A DNA stretch of 64,000 bases from an uncultured Myxococcales bacterium (GCA_937872925.1 CALMUT010000372.1:26520-90519), one strand, 5' to 3'. Shown: positions 1-9,405, counted from the first letter of the stretch. Program-made: numbers and translations. The notes: generated from the sequence alone by a model not told the origin.

Positions 1-1171
1 AAGTGCGATTCACCGTCGTTGTGAGAGCGACGACGTTGCCCTCGCTATCGGAGGTCGTCAGGTGGTGGGTTCCGTGTTCTTCGAGGCCGAAACGCGGCAA
101 CGTATGGGTGCGATCCACGGCGATGCGCGCGCGGCGGCGCGCCAGGCGCTTGGCGGAATTGAGCTTGCTCAGATCGAGAGCCACGTGATCTGGGTCTCCG
201 ACATGGCGCATCCGGTCCGCAATCGCGCCACGCATCGCCTCCGCCAACAGGTGTTGGTACGCGCCGCTTTCACGGCCGAGACGCGCGAGTTCGGCCTTTT
301 TGTAGAGCCCCAAGGTCTGAACGACCATGAGCCCGCCTGCCGAAGGCGGCGGCATGGTGTAGACGTCATGCCCCTCCCATTTGGCATGCAGCGCCGCGCG
401 CTCCACGGGGCGATAGGCGGCAAGGTCCGCCATGCTGAGCGCGCCACCAGCGCGACGATTGGAAGCCACGATATCCCGCGCGACCGCACCCTCGTAGAAA
501 GCTGCCGGACCGCTCACCGCGATCTGCTCTAGGGTCTTTGCCAAGTTCGGCCGCGTCACCCGCGAGCCCGCTGCTGCGGGCTTGCCATTGGCGTAGAACA
601 CACGAGACAGCGCCGGCTCGGTGCTGAGGCGTTTGGCGTACGCCGCAAGGGAGCCCGCTAGGAAGCGCCCCACGGCAAAACCCTGCTTCGCTGTCTGGGC
701 CGCGGGTCCGACCACGTCTTTCCAAGGCTTCTTCCCGAACTTGGAATGCAAGGTGTGCAGCCCGCGGACTTCTCCGGGCACGCCGGTATACTTGCCGCGT
801 TCGGGGTCGGAGAACGGACGCTTTTCAAACGCCGCCACGTCGATCCCTGCGGGCGCCGTTTCCCGAAAGTCCAAGACGAAGGCGCGCTTTTCTTTTGCGA
901 GCCAAACGACTGCAAATCCACCGCCACCGATCCCGCTCGACGTCGGACTGACCACGCCGCCCATGAAAGCGGCAGTCACCGCAGCGTCGATGGCGTTGCC
1001 GCCGGATTGCATGACCTGGACGGCAGCGCGACTGGCCAGCTCGTTCTCCGTTGCTGCGGCCTTGCGCAAGCCCGCGGCCTGGGCCGACGGCATCAGCACA
1101 GCCAAAATCACCGCGGCCGCCGCCACCAAAACGCTTGCGCCCCCCGATGCTCGCTTTATGTGTTGAGCCAC
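1..1171 (-). CDS. ggt: Gamma-glutamyltransferase, 3' end beyond the window
   Basis: The reverse strand is open from a GTG at 1171 to the left edge, so the C-terminus is missing. The protein starts with a basic segment and a hydrophobic signal peptide ending near MPSAQA. It then carries the family blocks SGGNAIDAAV and GIGGGGFAVVW, and near the edge THHLTTSDSEGN, whose first Thr aligns with the autocatalytic nucleophile of E. coli GGT. The family cleaves itself into two subunits and hydrolyses or transfers the gamma-glutamyl group of glutathione outside the cytoplasm. Only 48 bp separate it from the divergent glutathione synthase gene. A second, lipoprotein-type member lies at 17913. The GTG start is chosen because it gives a normal signal peptide; an ATG inside that signal is less likely. 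Confidence 0.9.
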   Translation of the reverse strand, partial: MAQHIKRASGGASVLVAAAAVILAVLMPSAQAAGLRKAAATENELASRAAVQVMQSGGNAIDAAVTAAFMGGVVSPTSSGIGGGGFAVVWLAKEKRAFVLDFRETAPAGIDVAAFEKRPFSDPERGKYTGVPGEVRGLHTLHSKFGKKPWKDVVGPAAQTAKQGFAVGRFLAGSLAAYAKRLSTEPALSRVFYANGKPAAAGSRVTRPNLAKTLEQIAVSGPAAFYEGAVARDIVASNRRAGGALSMADLAAYRPVERAALHAKWEGHDVYTMPPPSAGGLMVVQTLGLYKKAELARLGRESGAYQHLLAEAMRGAIADRMRHVGDPDHVALDLSKLNSAKRLARRRARIAVDRTHTLPRFGLEEHGTHHLTTSDSEGNVVALTTTVNRT

Positions 1172-1219
1172 TAAACCCTGATACGATGCGCGCCCCCGTT
1201 TGGAAAGAGGCCAACCAAC

Positions 1220-2170
1220 GTGCGTTTTCTATTCGTGATGGATCCGGCGGAATCGATGCTGCCGGACAAGGATACGAGTTTCGCGCTCATGCGGGCGGCC
1301 ATCGCCCGAGGGCACGAGACCCTGCACTGTCTGCCGCGTCAGGTGATGAACTACGGCCGCGACGTGCGTGCCGTCGCGCGACCCATCCGCGTAGCCAATG
1401 CCACGCCCCACGTCGTGATGGGGGAGCCCAGCGAAGTCGAGATCGCCGCGCTGGACGCGGTGTTGATCCGCAAGGATCCGCCCTTCGACACTCCCTATGC
1501 GTACCTGACGCAACAGCTCGACTTGGTGTCCTCGGAAACCCTCGTAGTCAATTCGCCCCGGGGCTTGCGCGACGCCAACGAGAAGCTCTTTACCTTCCAT
1601 TTCGCCGAGCACATGCCGCGCAGTCTGGTGACCGCCGAACCGAAGCGCATTCTGGACTTCGTGGCGGAGGTGAGTCACGCCGTGCTGAAGCCCCTCGACG
1701 GAGCAGGTGGCAGCGGCGTGGTCGCGCTCAGCACCGAAGACAGGAACACTCGTGCGCTAGTGGACCTACTGACCAAAGAAGGACGTCAGCTCGCCCTGGT
1801 ACAGGAGTTCTTGCCTGGCATCCGCGAAGGCGACAAGCGTGTCATTGTTCTGGACGGCAAGCCCCTCGGCGCGATCTTGCGCGTGCCGCGGGCAGACGAC
1901 ATCCGCGCGAACATTCACGTCGGCGGCAGCGTCGAAAAGACACTCTTGACGCCCGAAGAGGACGCCATCGTGCGTGACGTGGGCAAAACACTGCGCAAGC
2001 ACGGCTTGTTCTTCGTGGGCCTCGACCTGATCGGCGGCCGCCTGATTGAAGTCAATGTGACGAGCCCAACGGGCATCCAGGAACTGGGGCGCACCACGGG
2101 CACCACGCCCGAACAGGACGTGATCATCTGGATCGAGCAAAACTCCAAGTCCCCCCCGGCACTTCAATAA
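1220..2170 (+). CDS. gshB: Glutathione synthase
   Basis: This 316-residue protein is the size of E. coli GshB and follows that family throughout: MRFLFVMDP at the start, KPLDGAGGSGV in the ATP-grasp lid, and EVNVTSPTGIQEL at the C-terminal metal/ATP site. It joins gamma-glutamylcysteine and glycine using ATP in the cytoplasm. The start is GTG, preceded by a GGAAAGAGG ribosome-binding site at 1202-1210. It is divergent from the gamma-glutamyltransferase at 1171, so synthesis and breakdown of glutathione are encoded back to back. No gshA is visible in the window. Confidence 0.95.
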   Translation: MRFLFVMDPAESMLPDKDTSFALMRAAIARGHETLHCLPRQVMNYGRDVRAVARPIRVANATPHVVMGEPSEVEIAALDAVLIRKDPPFDTPYAYLTQQLDLVSSETLVVNSPRGLRDANEKLFTFHFAEHMPRSLVTAEPKRILDFVAEVSHAVLKPLDGAGGSGVVALSTEDRNTRALVDLLTKEGRQLALVQEFLPGIREGDKRVIVLDGKPLGAILRVPRADDIRANIHVGGSVEKTLLTPEEDAIVRDVGKTLRKHGLFFVGLDLIGGRLIEVNVTSPTGIQELGRTTGTTPEQDVIIWIEQNSKSPPALQ

Positions 2171-2219
2171 GCGGCCGCAAACTTGGCCCGGTCCGGCAAC
2201 GCGCCGCAACGTCGACGGC

Positions 2220-2501
2220 ATGAGCCGCATGTGTGAAGTCTGTACCACGCTTGGATCCAGCGCTAAGTCGAAGGTCCGCCGGATCTTGATCGCCGAGCGC
2301 ATCGTCGCGCTGTGTGAGGACCACGCAAAAACCGCCCAGGACGCGGAACCCAGCAGCGTTCCAGCGCTGCGCGAGCTGTACGCGGAGCCGAGTGGACGCC
2401 GGTCGCTCTTGTCGCGACGCTCGCCCCTGGATCGGCGCGTGTTCCCAGCCCGTCCGGAAGGTCGACGTGGCAGCGACGGACGTCGCGCCGACGACTGCTA
2501 G
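2220..2501 (+). CDS. Small Cys/His protein with Arg-rich tail, unknown function
   Basis: This 93-residue protein begins with a CEVC pair (residues 5-8) and has a CEDH motif near residue 32, together a possible zinc-binding set. A very Arg-rich tail follows with repeated RRSPLDRR and PEGRRGSDGRR-type blocks. It lies 50 nt after gshB on the same strand and may be cotranscribed. The short CxxC plus CxxH spacing and basic tail suggest a nucleic-acid or ribosome-associated protein, but this is inference; I do not recognise a named family. Confidence 0.55.
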   Translation: MSRMCEVCTTLGSSAKSKVRRILIAERIVALCEDHAKTAQDAEPSSVPALRELYAEPSGRRSLLSRRSPLDRRVFPARPEGRRGSDGRRADDC

Positions 2502-2563
2502 CGCGGCGTTTCAGTGGACCACGGGTGAAGCCCGGCCCAGCTTGACCTAGAGTGTCCGCTCCC

Positions 2564-3601
2564 ATGACCCGCGAGCGTCGCGCCGAAACCTTCCTGCTGC
2601 TGCTGTGTACGGCAGCCCTGGGCGTGCTCTTGTGGCGAAGTCGCGACGCGGCGCCGCCGGATCCGGTTCGCCTCACCGCGCTCGGCGCAGTGCCCCAAGA
2701 CATCGTGCTCTTGATCACCGTCGACGCAGACGCATTGCGCCGTAGCGAATGGGGCGCGAGTCTTTTGGCAAGCGGGCAGAGCCTGCAGGGGCTTGGCGCC
2801 ATCGACGAGCTTTGCCAAGACAGTCCACTCACGCACCTCAAAGAGCTCGCGCTGTTTGTGCCGAAGGTGCTGCCCGAGCAACCCCTGGACGTGGGCGTGG
2901 TCGCTCAAGGCGGCTTTGACAGCGCACAGACTTTGACTTGCATTGAGCGTGTGGTGAGCGCTCGCGGAGGTGCGCCCATCCGCAGCGCATTGGGCTCCTT
3001 TGACAGCGTCCGGGATCGGGGCTCCACCCAAGGCGAAATCGCAACGCGCAATGGCGGCCCACTTATCCTTGGAGAAGGCCGAACCCTGCGTGCGGCGGTG
3101 GACACCGCGGAAGGCCGCAATCCGAACGTACGCAGCAACGAGGCGCACTCCGGACTGCGGCATGAAGTGGGGGAACACGCGGTCGTTGTGAGTTTGCTGC
3201 TGCCGCCAGGTTGGCTGACGCGCATGACGCGGCTCGATGCCGCCGGCGTCAGCCCCCTCTCCCGGGTGCGTGCCGCGGCCATCGGCATCGACCTCGCACC
3301 GGTGCGCGTGGAAGCAGTGTTGGGCCTCGAGGCAGACGCGCTGGCCCAGGAAGTCGCCCGGATCTTGAAGGGCTTCTCTCGGGACTCTGCCGGCCTGATG
3401 CAACTCGAGCTAGGCGTAAACCCCCTTGCAAACGCCAAGATCCACGCGCAAGGGCGTACCGTTCGGCTATCCCTTTCCCTTGACGAAGCACAGTTGAAAA
3501 CTCTGTCGAGAACCCTGCTCGGCCAACTACCCCCGCCAGCGCTGCGCCGGAATGAGGTCATCGTGGATGACCTCAACTTGAGCGACGCTGCAGCGGACTG
3601 A
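2564..3601 (+). CDS. Membrane-anchored hypothetical protein
   Basis: About 345 residues. It opens with a basic stretch (MTRERR) and a hydrophobic helix (FLLLLCTAALGVLLW), which predicts a signal anchor with the rest outside the inner membrane. No catalytic motif was recognised. The body resembles the myxobacterial exported proteins built from repeated beta segments with a DVGVVAQGGF-type strand. A GTG at 2552 would add four residues; the ATG at 2564 is preferred because it places the charged segment at the N-terminus. Its stop lies 5 nt from the 3' end of the convergent kinase gene, so the two share a very short terminator region. Confidence 0.6.
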   Translation: MTRERRAETFLLLLCTAALGVLLWRSRDAAPPDPVRLTALGAVPQDIVLLITVDADALRRSEWGASLLASGQSLQGLGAIDELCQDSPLTHLKELALFVPKVLPEQPLDVGVVAQGGFDSAQTLTCIERVVSARGGAPIRSALGSFDSVRDRGSTQGEIATRNGGPLILGEGRTLRAAVDTAEGRNPNVRSNEAHSGLRHEVGEHAVVVSLLLPPGWLTRMTRLDAAGVSPLSRVRAAAIGIDLAPVRVEAVLGLEADALAQEVARILKGFSRDSAGLMQLELGVNPLANAKIHAQGRTVRLSLSLDEAQLKTLSRTLLGQLPPPALRRNEVIVDDLNLSDAAAD

Positions 3602-3606
3602 GTTGC

Positions 3607-5508
3607 TCAGGAAAGTTTGGCGCCGAGCACCACTCGCTGCACGTCGTCCAATCGGAAGGGCTTGTCCAAGCGCTTCGCACCTGTGCGCTGAAAGAACTCT
3701 GCCACCTTCGGGTGTGCGCCGGCCGCCGTCATGAACACGAAGCGCGCGGCCTGTTCGGGTCGCACGCGGTGCAGCACCTCCCACAATGCCTCGCCGTCGA
3801 GGTCCGGCATCATCATGTCGCAGAACACTACGTCATAGCGCTCGCCGGAAATCAGGCGGTCGCGAGCTTCCAGCGCGCTCGCAAGGAACGTGACTTCGCA
3901 ACTGTCTTCCAAGGCAACGCTCAGGGCGCCTCCGATGCCGGGGTCGTCGTCGACGACGAGGACCGTCGGCCGCTCACTGCGAGGTCCCGGCCGGATCGAG
4001 GCCGTTTCCGACGGCGGCGGCTCCGACTCAAGCACGCCGACGGGCAACATCACGCGAAACGTCGTGCCCGTGGTGGCATCACTTTCGGCCACCAGCTCGC
4101 CCCCCATGGCGCTCACTACGGCGCGGCAAAACGGGAGACCGACACGCGTGTCTCCGCTCTCATCTTGAGCTGAAAAGAACGGCTCGAAGACGTTCGAAAG
4201 CACCGCGGGCGCAAGGGCGCGGCCCACAATGGTCACCGCGACCATCACCTCGGCCGGCTCCAGCGGCGTGAGTTCGATTCGCACTTCTGCGCTGTCATCC
4301 TCGGGCAGCGACTGCGCCGCGTGCACCAGCAAATGCAGAAACACCTGCTCAAGGTGCGCCGCACTGGCGTTGATCGGCGGCACGTCGGCATAGTTCGTCG
4401 TCAAACGCCCACGGTGGCGAAGCTCGTGGCCCACAAGCTCCATGGCACCCTCCAAGACCGTCCGCACATTCACGGTGCTACGAGTGCGCTCTTCCACGCG
4501 AGAAAAGGCGCGCATGCGTTTGACGACCTGAGCGATGCGCTCGATGCCTTGATAGGCTTCGGTCAGCCGCGCGATCGTGCCCACGCCTGCATCGGCTTCA
4601 ACGTGAAGCTCCGGAAGCGACGTCTTCACGTGTTCCAGATTCAAGAGCACGTAGGTCAGCGGGTTGTTGATCGCATGAGCCATGCCTCCCGCCAAGAGAC
4701 CCAGCGCCGCAAGACGGTCCGCCTGCAACCAACGCGCCTCGACTTGGCGCCGTTCCGTCACATTGCGACCAAAGGACAAGACCGCGGGCATGCCGTCCCA
4801 TTCGATGGAAATCGAACTCACCTCGACCAGGATGATGCTGCCGTCAACGCGACGGATGCGATACTCCTGGGGCGGCAACTTGCGACGCTGCACCAGCATG
4901 GCCGCAAGGCGTTGCTCCAACTGCGAGATCTCGCTCGTCGCCAAAAACTCCTTGGGGTCATGACCCAGTGCGTCCTCGACACTCGAGAACCCGAACAGAC
5001 CGACGGCGGCGGCGTTGGCGTAAAATATCTGTCGTTCGTCCAGGATCCACACTGCAACGGGAGCCGACTCGATCACCTGCCGGAGCCGCTGCTCGGAGCG
5101 CTCCAACTCGGAAATCGCACGACGCCGCTCCGTGATGTCAACCAAGAGCGCGACAGTGATGAGGCGCTCCTTTTGATCAATCAGTCCGAGCGCCACTTCG
5201 AGGGGGACTCGGGTGCCGTCTTCCCGGCGCGCTGCGCTCTCGAAGTGAAATGGAGTCGACTCACGGCGGGATGCGGCGCCCGCCATGTCTGCGATGCGAG
5301 TGAACTCGTCGGGCGCAACCACGTCGAGCGCGTCCCGCCCGACCAGCGTCGCGGGAGATTCGTGCATGATCTCGGCTGTCCGCTCACTGGCGAATACGAT
5401 TTTCGGCCGATCCCCCGTCGCGGAGGTGATCAGGACGCCGATGCCCGAATCCGCGGCCGCCTCGATAAAGGCTCGGGCTACTTCATCGATTTCAATTGCG
5501 TCACCCAT
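3607..5508 (-). CDS. PAS-PAS hybrid histidine kinase with degenerate ATP site, C-terminal receiver
   Basis: 633 residues from the ATG at 5508. Two PAS domains (about 20-130 and 137-255) are followed by an H-box AGGMAHAINNPL with His278, an HATPase-like domain (about 375-490) and a receiver (about 513-630). The receiver is complete: acidic pocket VDDD, Asp564 in FCDMMMPDLDG, Thr594 and Lys616. The kinase core is not. The Glu after the His is Ala, the N-box Asn is His396 (LLVHAAQSL), the G1 DxGxG is replaced by IVGRAL, and the G2 glycines are lost (RVGLPF). Autophosphorylation therefore looks impaired. It may be a pseudokinase scaffold or phosphatase, or be fed by a partner kinase. No transmembrane segment is seen, so it is cytoplasmic. 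An upstream in-frame start at 5568 is less likely. Confidence 0.85.
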   Translation of the reverse strand: MGDAIEIDEVARAFIEAAADSGIGVLITSATGDRPKIVFASERTAEIMHESPATLVGRDALDVVAPDEFTRIADMAGAASRRESTPFHFESAARREDGTRVPLEVALGLIDQKERLITVALLVDITERRRAISELERSEQRLRQVIESAPVAVWILDERQIFYANAAAVGLFGFSSVEDALGHDPKEFLATSEISQLEQRLAAMLVQRRKLPPQEYRIRRVDGSIILVEVSSISIEWDGMPAVLSFGRNVTERRQVEARWLQADRLAALGLLAGGMAHAINNPLTYVLLNLEHVKTSLPELHVEADAGVGTIARLTEAYQGIERIAQVVKRMRAFSRVEERTRSTVNVRTVLEGAMELVGHELRHRGRLTTNYADVPPINASAAHLEQVFLHLLVHAAQSLPEDDSAEVRIELTPLEPAEVMVAVTIVGRALAPAVLSNVFEPFFSAQDESGDTRVGLPFCRAVVSAMGGELVAESDATTGTTFRVMLPVGVLESEPPPSETASIRPGPRSERPTVLVVDDDPGIGGALSVALEDSCEVTFLASALEARDRLISGERYDVVFCDMMMPDLDGEALWEVLHRVRPEQAARFVFMTAAGAHPKVAEFFQRTGAKRLDKPFRLDDVQRVVLGAKLS

Positions 5509-5556
5509 CCCCAAGCGCGAGTTTCCTCGGCGGGCGGGTGCTGTCAACTCGCTCGG

Positions 5557-5582
5557 CCCACCTGGCACTTCTGCCAGGTGGG
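5557..5582. terminator. Perfect 11-bp hairpin
   Basis: An 11-bp perfect inverted repeat (CCCACCTGGCA and its complement) around a 4-nt CTTC loop lies between the lipoprotein stop at 5609 and the kinase start at 5508. Both genes read leftwards, so the hairpin is at the 3' end of the lipoprotein transcript. There is no U-run after it on the minus strand, so it may act as an attenuator or a weak terminator rather than a textbook intrinsic one. Confidence 0.55.
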
Positions 5583-5608
5583 GGCTCCTTATTCAGAACG
5601 AATCCGAG

Positions 5609-6529
5609 TCAGGGCGCGGCGGTGGATCCGACGGTCACGAAGGTTGTCGGCTCGGGAATGACCGGGTCTTTGGCGTCCCGTTCAATCACGCGGCCGCTGC
5701 CCAAGTCGACGACTTCCACGACGATCTCGAGGGCGATGTTGGCGGGAGTCCGCGTACGCAGCCCGGCGTCCACGCCGATCAGCGCGGGCACGACTCCTGG
5801 AATGTAGGGCTTCACTAGCAGGTCCTTGTACGACTTGTTCTCGATGGCGAATGCGTGGTTCGCCAGAGTCACGGTCTGATCGTACTCGGCCGTGGGGTCC
5901 GGTGGCGGCGCAGTCGCGATGATGTTCATCACCGTCGCAAAGTCGATGGCCAGCTCGTTCATGTCTTGGAATGTGAACGTGCCATGACGACGCGAAGGAC
6001 GACCGGATGCCGTGCCCGGCAGCTCCATTAAGATGTCGATGCCACTTAGATTTGGCTGAAACTCGCCATCGTCCGCATCCACCAGCGCCAGACCGGGCCA
6101 GTAGCGGCCGAATTCGTTCCAGGGATCAATGAGCAGCTCCACGCTGTAGTCGTCGGGATCCAAATTGGTCAGGGTCCAACTGATCTGGATCTTGATGTCG
6201 TCCGTCGTGACCCAGGGTTTGGCCGGGTAGGGGGCGACCGGCGAGCCGTTCAACGCGTTTTGCTCTGCCTGCGTCGGTGCCTTGATGGGGAACGCCACGG
6301 GCAGCTTGACCTCATAGAGAGTCATTTCGCCGTCGTCGTAGATGGGGCCCAGCTGGTTCGTCATGCCCACGATCTGCGGCTGCAGAGTGCGGGTCTCTTC
6401 TTCCTCCCCGCATCCGACCAGAGCCACGCCGAGGGCAAGCACGCCAAGCATCCGAACGGGGGCTATTCCCCCCAATGCGGGGGCACTATCCCCCACCCCG
6501 GAGCGTAAGAATCCTGGAAAAAGTCGCAT
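5609..6529 (-). CDS. Lipoprotein of unknown function
   Basis: 306 residues from the ATG at 6529, which has a GAGGA ribosome-binding site 8 nt upstream. A long N-terminal segment leads to a hydrophobic helix and lipobox LVGCGEEE, so export and lipid attachment are expected. The mature part has no Cys-rich or repeat region. It contains beta-strand-like segments and acidic patches (NLDPDDYSVELLIDPWNEF). I recognise no family. It is followed by the hairpin at 5557 and preceded by the AgmX-like gene. Confidence 0.7.
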   Translation of the reverse strand: MRLFPGFLRSGVGDSAPALGGIAPVRMLGVLALGVALVGCGEEEETRTLQPQIVGMTNQLGPIYDDGEMTLYEVKLPVAFPIKAPTQAEQNALNGSPVAPYPAKPWVTTDDIKIQISWTLTNLDPDDYSVELLIDPWNEFGRYWPGLALVDADDGEFQPNLSGIDILMELPGTASGRPSRRHGTFTFQDMNELAIDFATVMNIIATAPPPDPTAEYDQTVTLANHAFAIENKSYKDLLVKPYIPGVVPALIGVDAGLRTRTPANIALEIVVEVVDLGSGRVIERDAKDPVIPEPTTFVTVGSTAAP

Positions 6530-6600
6530 GAATACCGTCCTCGGATAAGAGCCCACAGAAGACTATGCCATGAACGTGCCGGCCGCGCCGCGGCGCGGCG

Positions 6601-8019
6601 TTACTTCTTGCTCGGACGGAAGCTGAAGGTCCAGCCGGCATTCGTCGGCTTGTCTGCGGAGGGGAACGAGAGCCGGGTGAACTGCCGCTTGATGCAGCCT
6701 TCGACGCGCGGATTGCTCAGGGACGAGCCTCCGATGTTCGCGCCCGATACCGAGCCGCCAGGCGTGATGGAGAAGCTCACGCTGACGCTACCGGCCAGCT
6801 TCGGATCCCGCGCCGCAGCCGCTTCGTAGCAGGCGCGGAATGCGCCGTAGCGCGACATCACTACGCGGGAGATCTGCGACGGTGACAGCCCTTGCCCGGC
6901 CTTCGGCGAGTCTTTGCCGACGACCTTGCGTTCGCCGGTGCCGCTGCCGTCTCCCTTGCCGGTGCCGCTGCCGTCGCCGCCACCTTTGCCACCCTTGCCG
7001 TATCCGCCAGTGCCCTTGCCACCGGGTCCGCCACTGCCGGATCCAAATCCGCCGCCACGCCCAGGACCCCAACCTGTATCCAGGGTGCCCGATCCAAAAG
7101 GCACGCCTTCGCCCGTGCCACCGCCGCCCGGGCCGCCGCCTTTGAGCCCAGTGCCGGAGCCTTGACCCAAGACGATGTTGTCCGAGCGCAGCCCGCCGAG
7201 GGCGTCCGCCACAGAGCTGATGGTGCCGAGGGTCTTGCGGACTTCTTCGCCCACGTCACTCGAAAGCGCCTCCGCCATGCCGCCGAGACCGCTGCGGATT
7301 TCCCCGGGTTGCTCGGTCTTTTCCGCTTTGGCGTTGCGGCCCAGCGCACCTTCAGCGCCCTTGATCTTCTTGCCGCCGCCCTGCTCTTTCTTGTCTTTGG
7401 CGCCCGGATCTTTGATGCCTTTGCCCTTGTCGCCGTCTTCGTTGCTGGTTTCTTTCGGCGGCTCGGTCTCTTCTTCTTTCAGGTTGAACTGCAGTGCCAG
7501 CTCTCGCTGACTCGTGAGCTCAAGCGGCTTCGGAATTCCAATCGGCGTCGTAATGGCCCAGATCAGCGCCAAGCCACCAATGACCGCAACGAAGGAAAAG
7601 ATGAACGCCAGCAGCAGGGCCCAATCGAACTTCAGTCGTTGCGTCAGTGCCGGTGGTGCATGCGCAAATTGGAAGAAGACGCTGAAGTTCGGACCGTACT
7701 GGATCAGCCCATAGTCCCCCGCCACGATAGCAATGGGTGCACCCGTTGCCGCGAGCTGCGCCGGATCTTCTTGACGACCACGGAGCGTCAGCACGCCACC
7801 AGTGGCGCCGCGCACGTGCAGCTCCCAACCGGAACCGACGGCGCGAATCGGTGAATCGGAGATCGGCGCACCGTCGGGCTTCTGGGTAACGGCATCCGGT
7901 CCGTCACCCAGACTGAACGACTTGCCAGAGTCGAGGTGGCGCACGCCGAGCACCGTCGTGCCCCAAACGGCAGCAGCACGAAGAATGACAGTGGGTTGTG
8001 CGGGTTGTGCGGCGGCCAT
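6601..8019 (-). CDS. AgmX/PglI C-terminal-domain protein (TonB-like)
   Basis: 472 residues from the ATG at 8019. A beta-rich N-terminal domain (about 1-140) precedes one transmembrane helix (LLLAFIFSFVAVIGGLALIW). A long Lys/Glu-rich then Gly-rich linker follows, and finally a roughly 90-residue domain with SRYGAFRACYEAAAARDP, GSVSVSFSITPGG and VEGCIKRQFTRLSFP. This C-terminal domain is the AgmX/PglI type found in Myxococcus adventurous gliding proteins, and it has the TonB-like pattern of periplasmic partner binding. The topology suggests a cytoplasmic N-terminus, a periplasm-spanning Gly-rich arm and contact with an outer-membrane or cell-wall partner. The gene itself gives no evidence for motility. 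Confidence 0.8.
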   Translation of the reverse strand: MAAAQPAQPTVILRAAAVWGTTVLGVRHLDSGKSFSLGDGPDAVTQKPDGAPISDSPIRAVGSGWELHVRGATGGVLTLRGRQEDPAQLAATGAPIAIVAGDYGLIQYGPNFSVFFQFAHAPPALTQRLKFDWALLLAFIFSFVAVIGGLALIWAITTPIGIPKPLELTSQRELALQFNLKEEETEPPKETSNEDGDKGKGIKDPGAKDKKEQGGGKKIKGAEGALGRNAKAEKTEQPGEIRSGLGGMAEALSSDVGEEVRKTLGTISSVADALGGLRSDNIVLGQGSGTGLKGGGPGGGGTGEGVPFGSGTLDTGWGPGRGGGFGSGSGGPGGKGTGGYGKGGKGGGDGSGTGKGDGSGTGERKVVGKDSPKAGQGLSPSQISRVVMSRYGAFRACYEAAAARDPKLAGSVSVSFSITPGGSVSGANIGGSSLSNPRVEGCIKRQFTRLSFPSADKPTNAGWTFSFRPSKK

Positions 8020-8170
8020 AGGAAATGGAATTTTGACGGCAAAAAGCGCCAATGTTCAAGGGAAGTTGTGTGCCCGGGCTAGTTCAGACGTTTCTAGGCC
8101 CGAAATGATTTGATTTCGCCGGGTGCGAGCCACACGCACATGAACGCATCGCCAAGCTACGCTGGTCAGA

Positions 8171-9256
8171 ATGAGCTCGCCCTATCGCAGCCGAGCGCCG
8201 GTGAACGCCGCAGATGCGCGCGTCGCAGTTTACGGACCATTTCCGGTTCGTTGGGCCCCGATCATCGCCGCGTGCGTCTGCGTACTGCTCGGGGGGATCT
8301 CGAGTCTAGTCGGCTGGGACAGAGGCGTGCTGCGCTGCGATCGCGCCCAGGATCGCTGCACGTACTTTCGCACGACATTGGTGAACACCCGACCGCGCTC
8401 CTTTGCGCTCAGCGACCTGAAAGGCGTCGAGGTCAAACAAGTTCAGTCGAATCGGAGCACTCTCGGCCAAGTCGAACTGGACCTCGGCACGCGGCGCATG
8501 GCGTTCAACCGAACCAGCGTTGCCGCGGCGGAAGCAACCGCGTCGCAGCTCCGCGAAGCGCTGCGTCAGGACGCGCCGAACTTCGAAGTGTGGCAACACG
8601 GGCAACGCTTGCTGGGCGTCTTCGGTCTGGTGTGCCTCGGCTTTGCAGGCTTGCTCTTCTTCATGGGCGGGCGCGATTCTGGACGCATCCACTTTACGAT
8701 CCGGGACAGCCGCATCACCTGGAAGCGCACGCTGCTCGGAGTGCCACTGTCCCGAGGAGAGCTCGACGCACACGGCGCCCGAGACGTACACGTCGAGTGG
8801 TCGAAGCGCAGCCACTTTTTCCAGCATCGCCATGCGTTGCCCGAGACCTTCGGGCGGCTCCGGATCGTGTTGGCCGACGGCAAGTCGCGCCCGATCGTGC
8901 CAAGCGCGTTTCGCGGCCACGAGGTTCACCTACAAGCTGCCGCGGCACTGCGAAAGTCACTGGACCTCGCGCCTCGTTCCGAGAGCAGTGAACGCGAGCA
9001 AGCGCACCTCGCGGACGCCGCGCGCCCACCGGAAGTTCCGAAGGCCTGGTCCGGCCCCGGGGGTCGCTTTGCAGCGGCCTGGACCGGCATGTGCGTCGGT
9101 TCGCTGGGCGGCCTGTTGTTACTCGCCGTCTTCAAGATCGGCGTCGGGCTGGCGCGCATCGACGATTCCTTCACGGATTGGGACGCCCTGATCGGCGGCG
9201 GCGGCGGTGCCGTGATCGGCGCGCTCTTGATGTTGCGCTGGACACGGACGCGCTGA
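8171..9256 (+). CDS. Multi-pass membrane protein, unknown
   Basis: 361 residues with hydrophobic helices near residues 28-50, 155-178, 300-325 and 335-352, separated by charged cytoplasmic or periplasmic domains. The central region (SRITWKRTLLGVPLSR, then a beta-rich stretch) looks like a membrane-associated PH-like fold, as do the neighbours at 9406 and 21579. The function is unknown. A hairpin (GGCGCA/TGCGCC) at 9288-9305 follows its stop. Confidence 0.65.
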   Translation: MSSPYRSRAPVNAADARVAVYGPFPVRWAPIIAACVCVLLGGISSLVGWDRGVLRCDRAQDRCTYFRTTLVNTRPRSFALSDLKGVEVKQVQSNRSTLGQVELDLGTRRMAFNRTSVAAAEATASQLREALRQDAPNFEVWQHGQRLLGVFGLVCLGFAGLLFFMGGRDSGRIHFTIRDSRITWKRTLLGVPLSRGELDAHGARDVHVEWSKRSHFFQHRHALPETFGRLRIVLADGKSRPIVPSAFRGHEVHLQAAAALRKSLDLAPRSESSEREQAHLADAARPPEVPKAWSGPGGRFAAAWTGMCVGSLGGLLLLAVFKIGVGLARIDDSFTDWDALIGGGGGAVIGALLMLRWTRTR

Positions 9257-9287
9257 CGATCATGCGGCCGCCGAATGCGGCGCGAAC

Positions 9288-9305
9288 GGCGCAAGATGCT
9301 GCGCC
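9288..9305. terminator. Short GC hairpin after membrane-protein gene
   Basis: A 6-bp inverted repeat GGCGCA/TGCGCC with a 6-nt loop lies 31 nt after the stop of the gene ending at 9256 and before the convergent gene ending at 9406. It is too short to be sure; no U-tract follows. Confidence 0.3.
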
Positions 9306-9405
9306 GATAGCCCGCAAGAAGCCGCTTGCTGCCGCCGGCTCGCGGGCAGCTCGAGGTTTCCCTGCGCCACGGGTGGGCCGCCCTGGCAGCGACAGCGCCG
9401 GCGCG

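Noticed and set aside
4321..5661. Plus-strand frame of 446 residues opposite the kinase
   Set aside because: A GC-rich shadow of the PAS/histidine kinase gene; no start signals or domains.
6892..7854. Plus-strand frame of 320 residues
   Set aside because: Shadow of the AgmX/PglI gene, whose Gly-rich and TonB-like regions are clearly on the minus strand.
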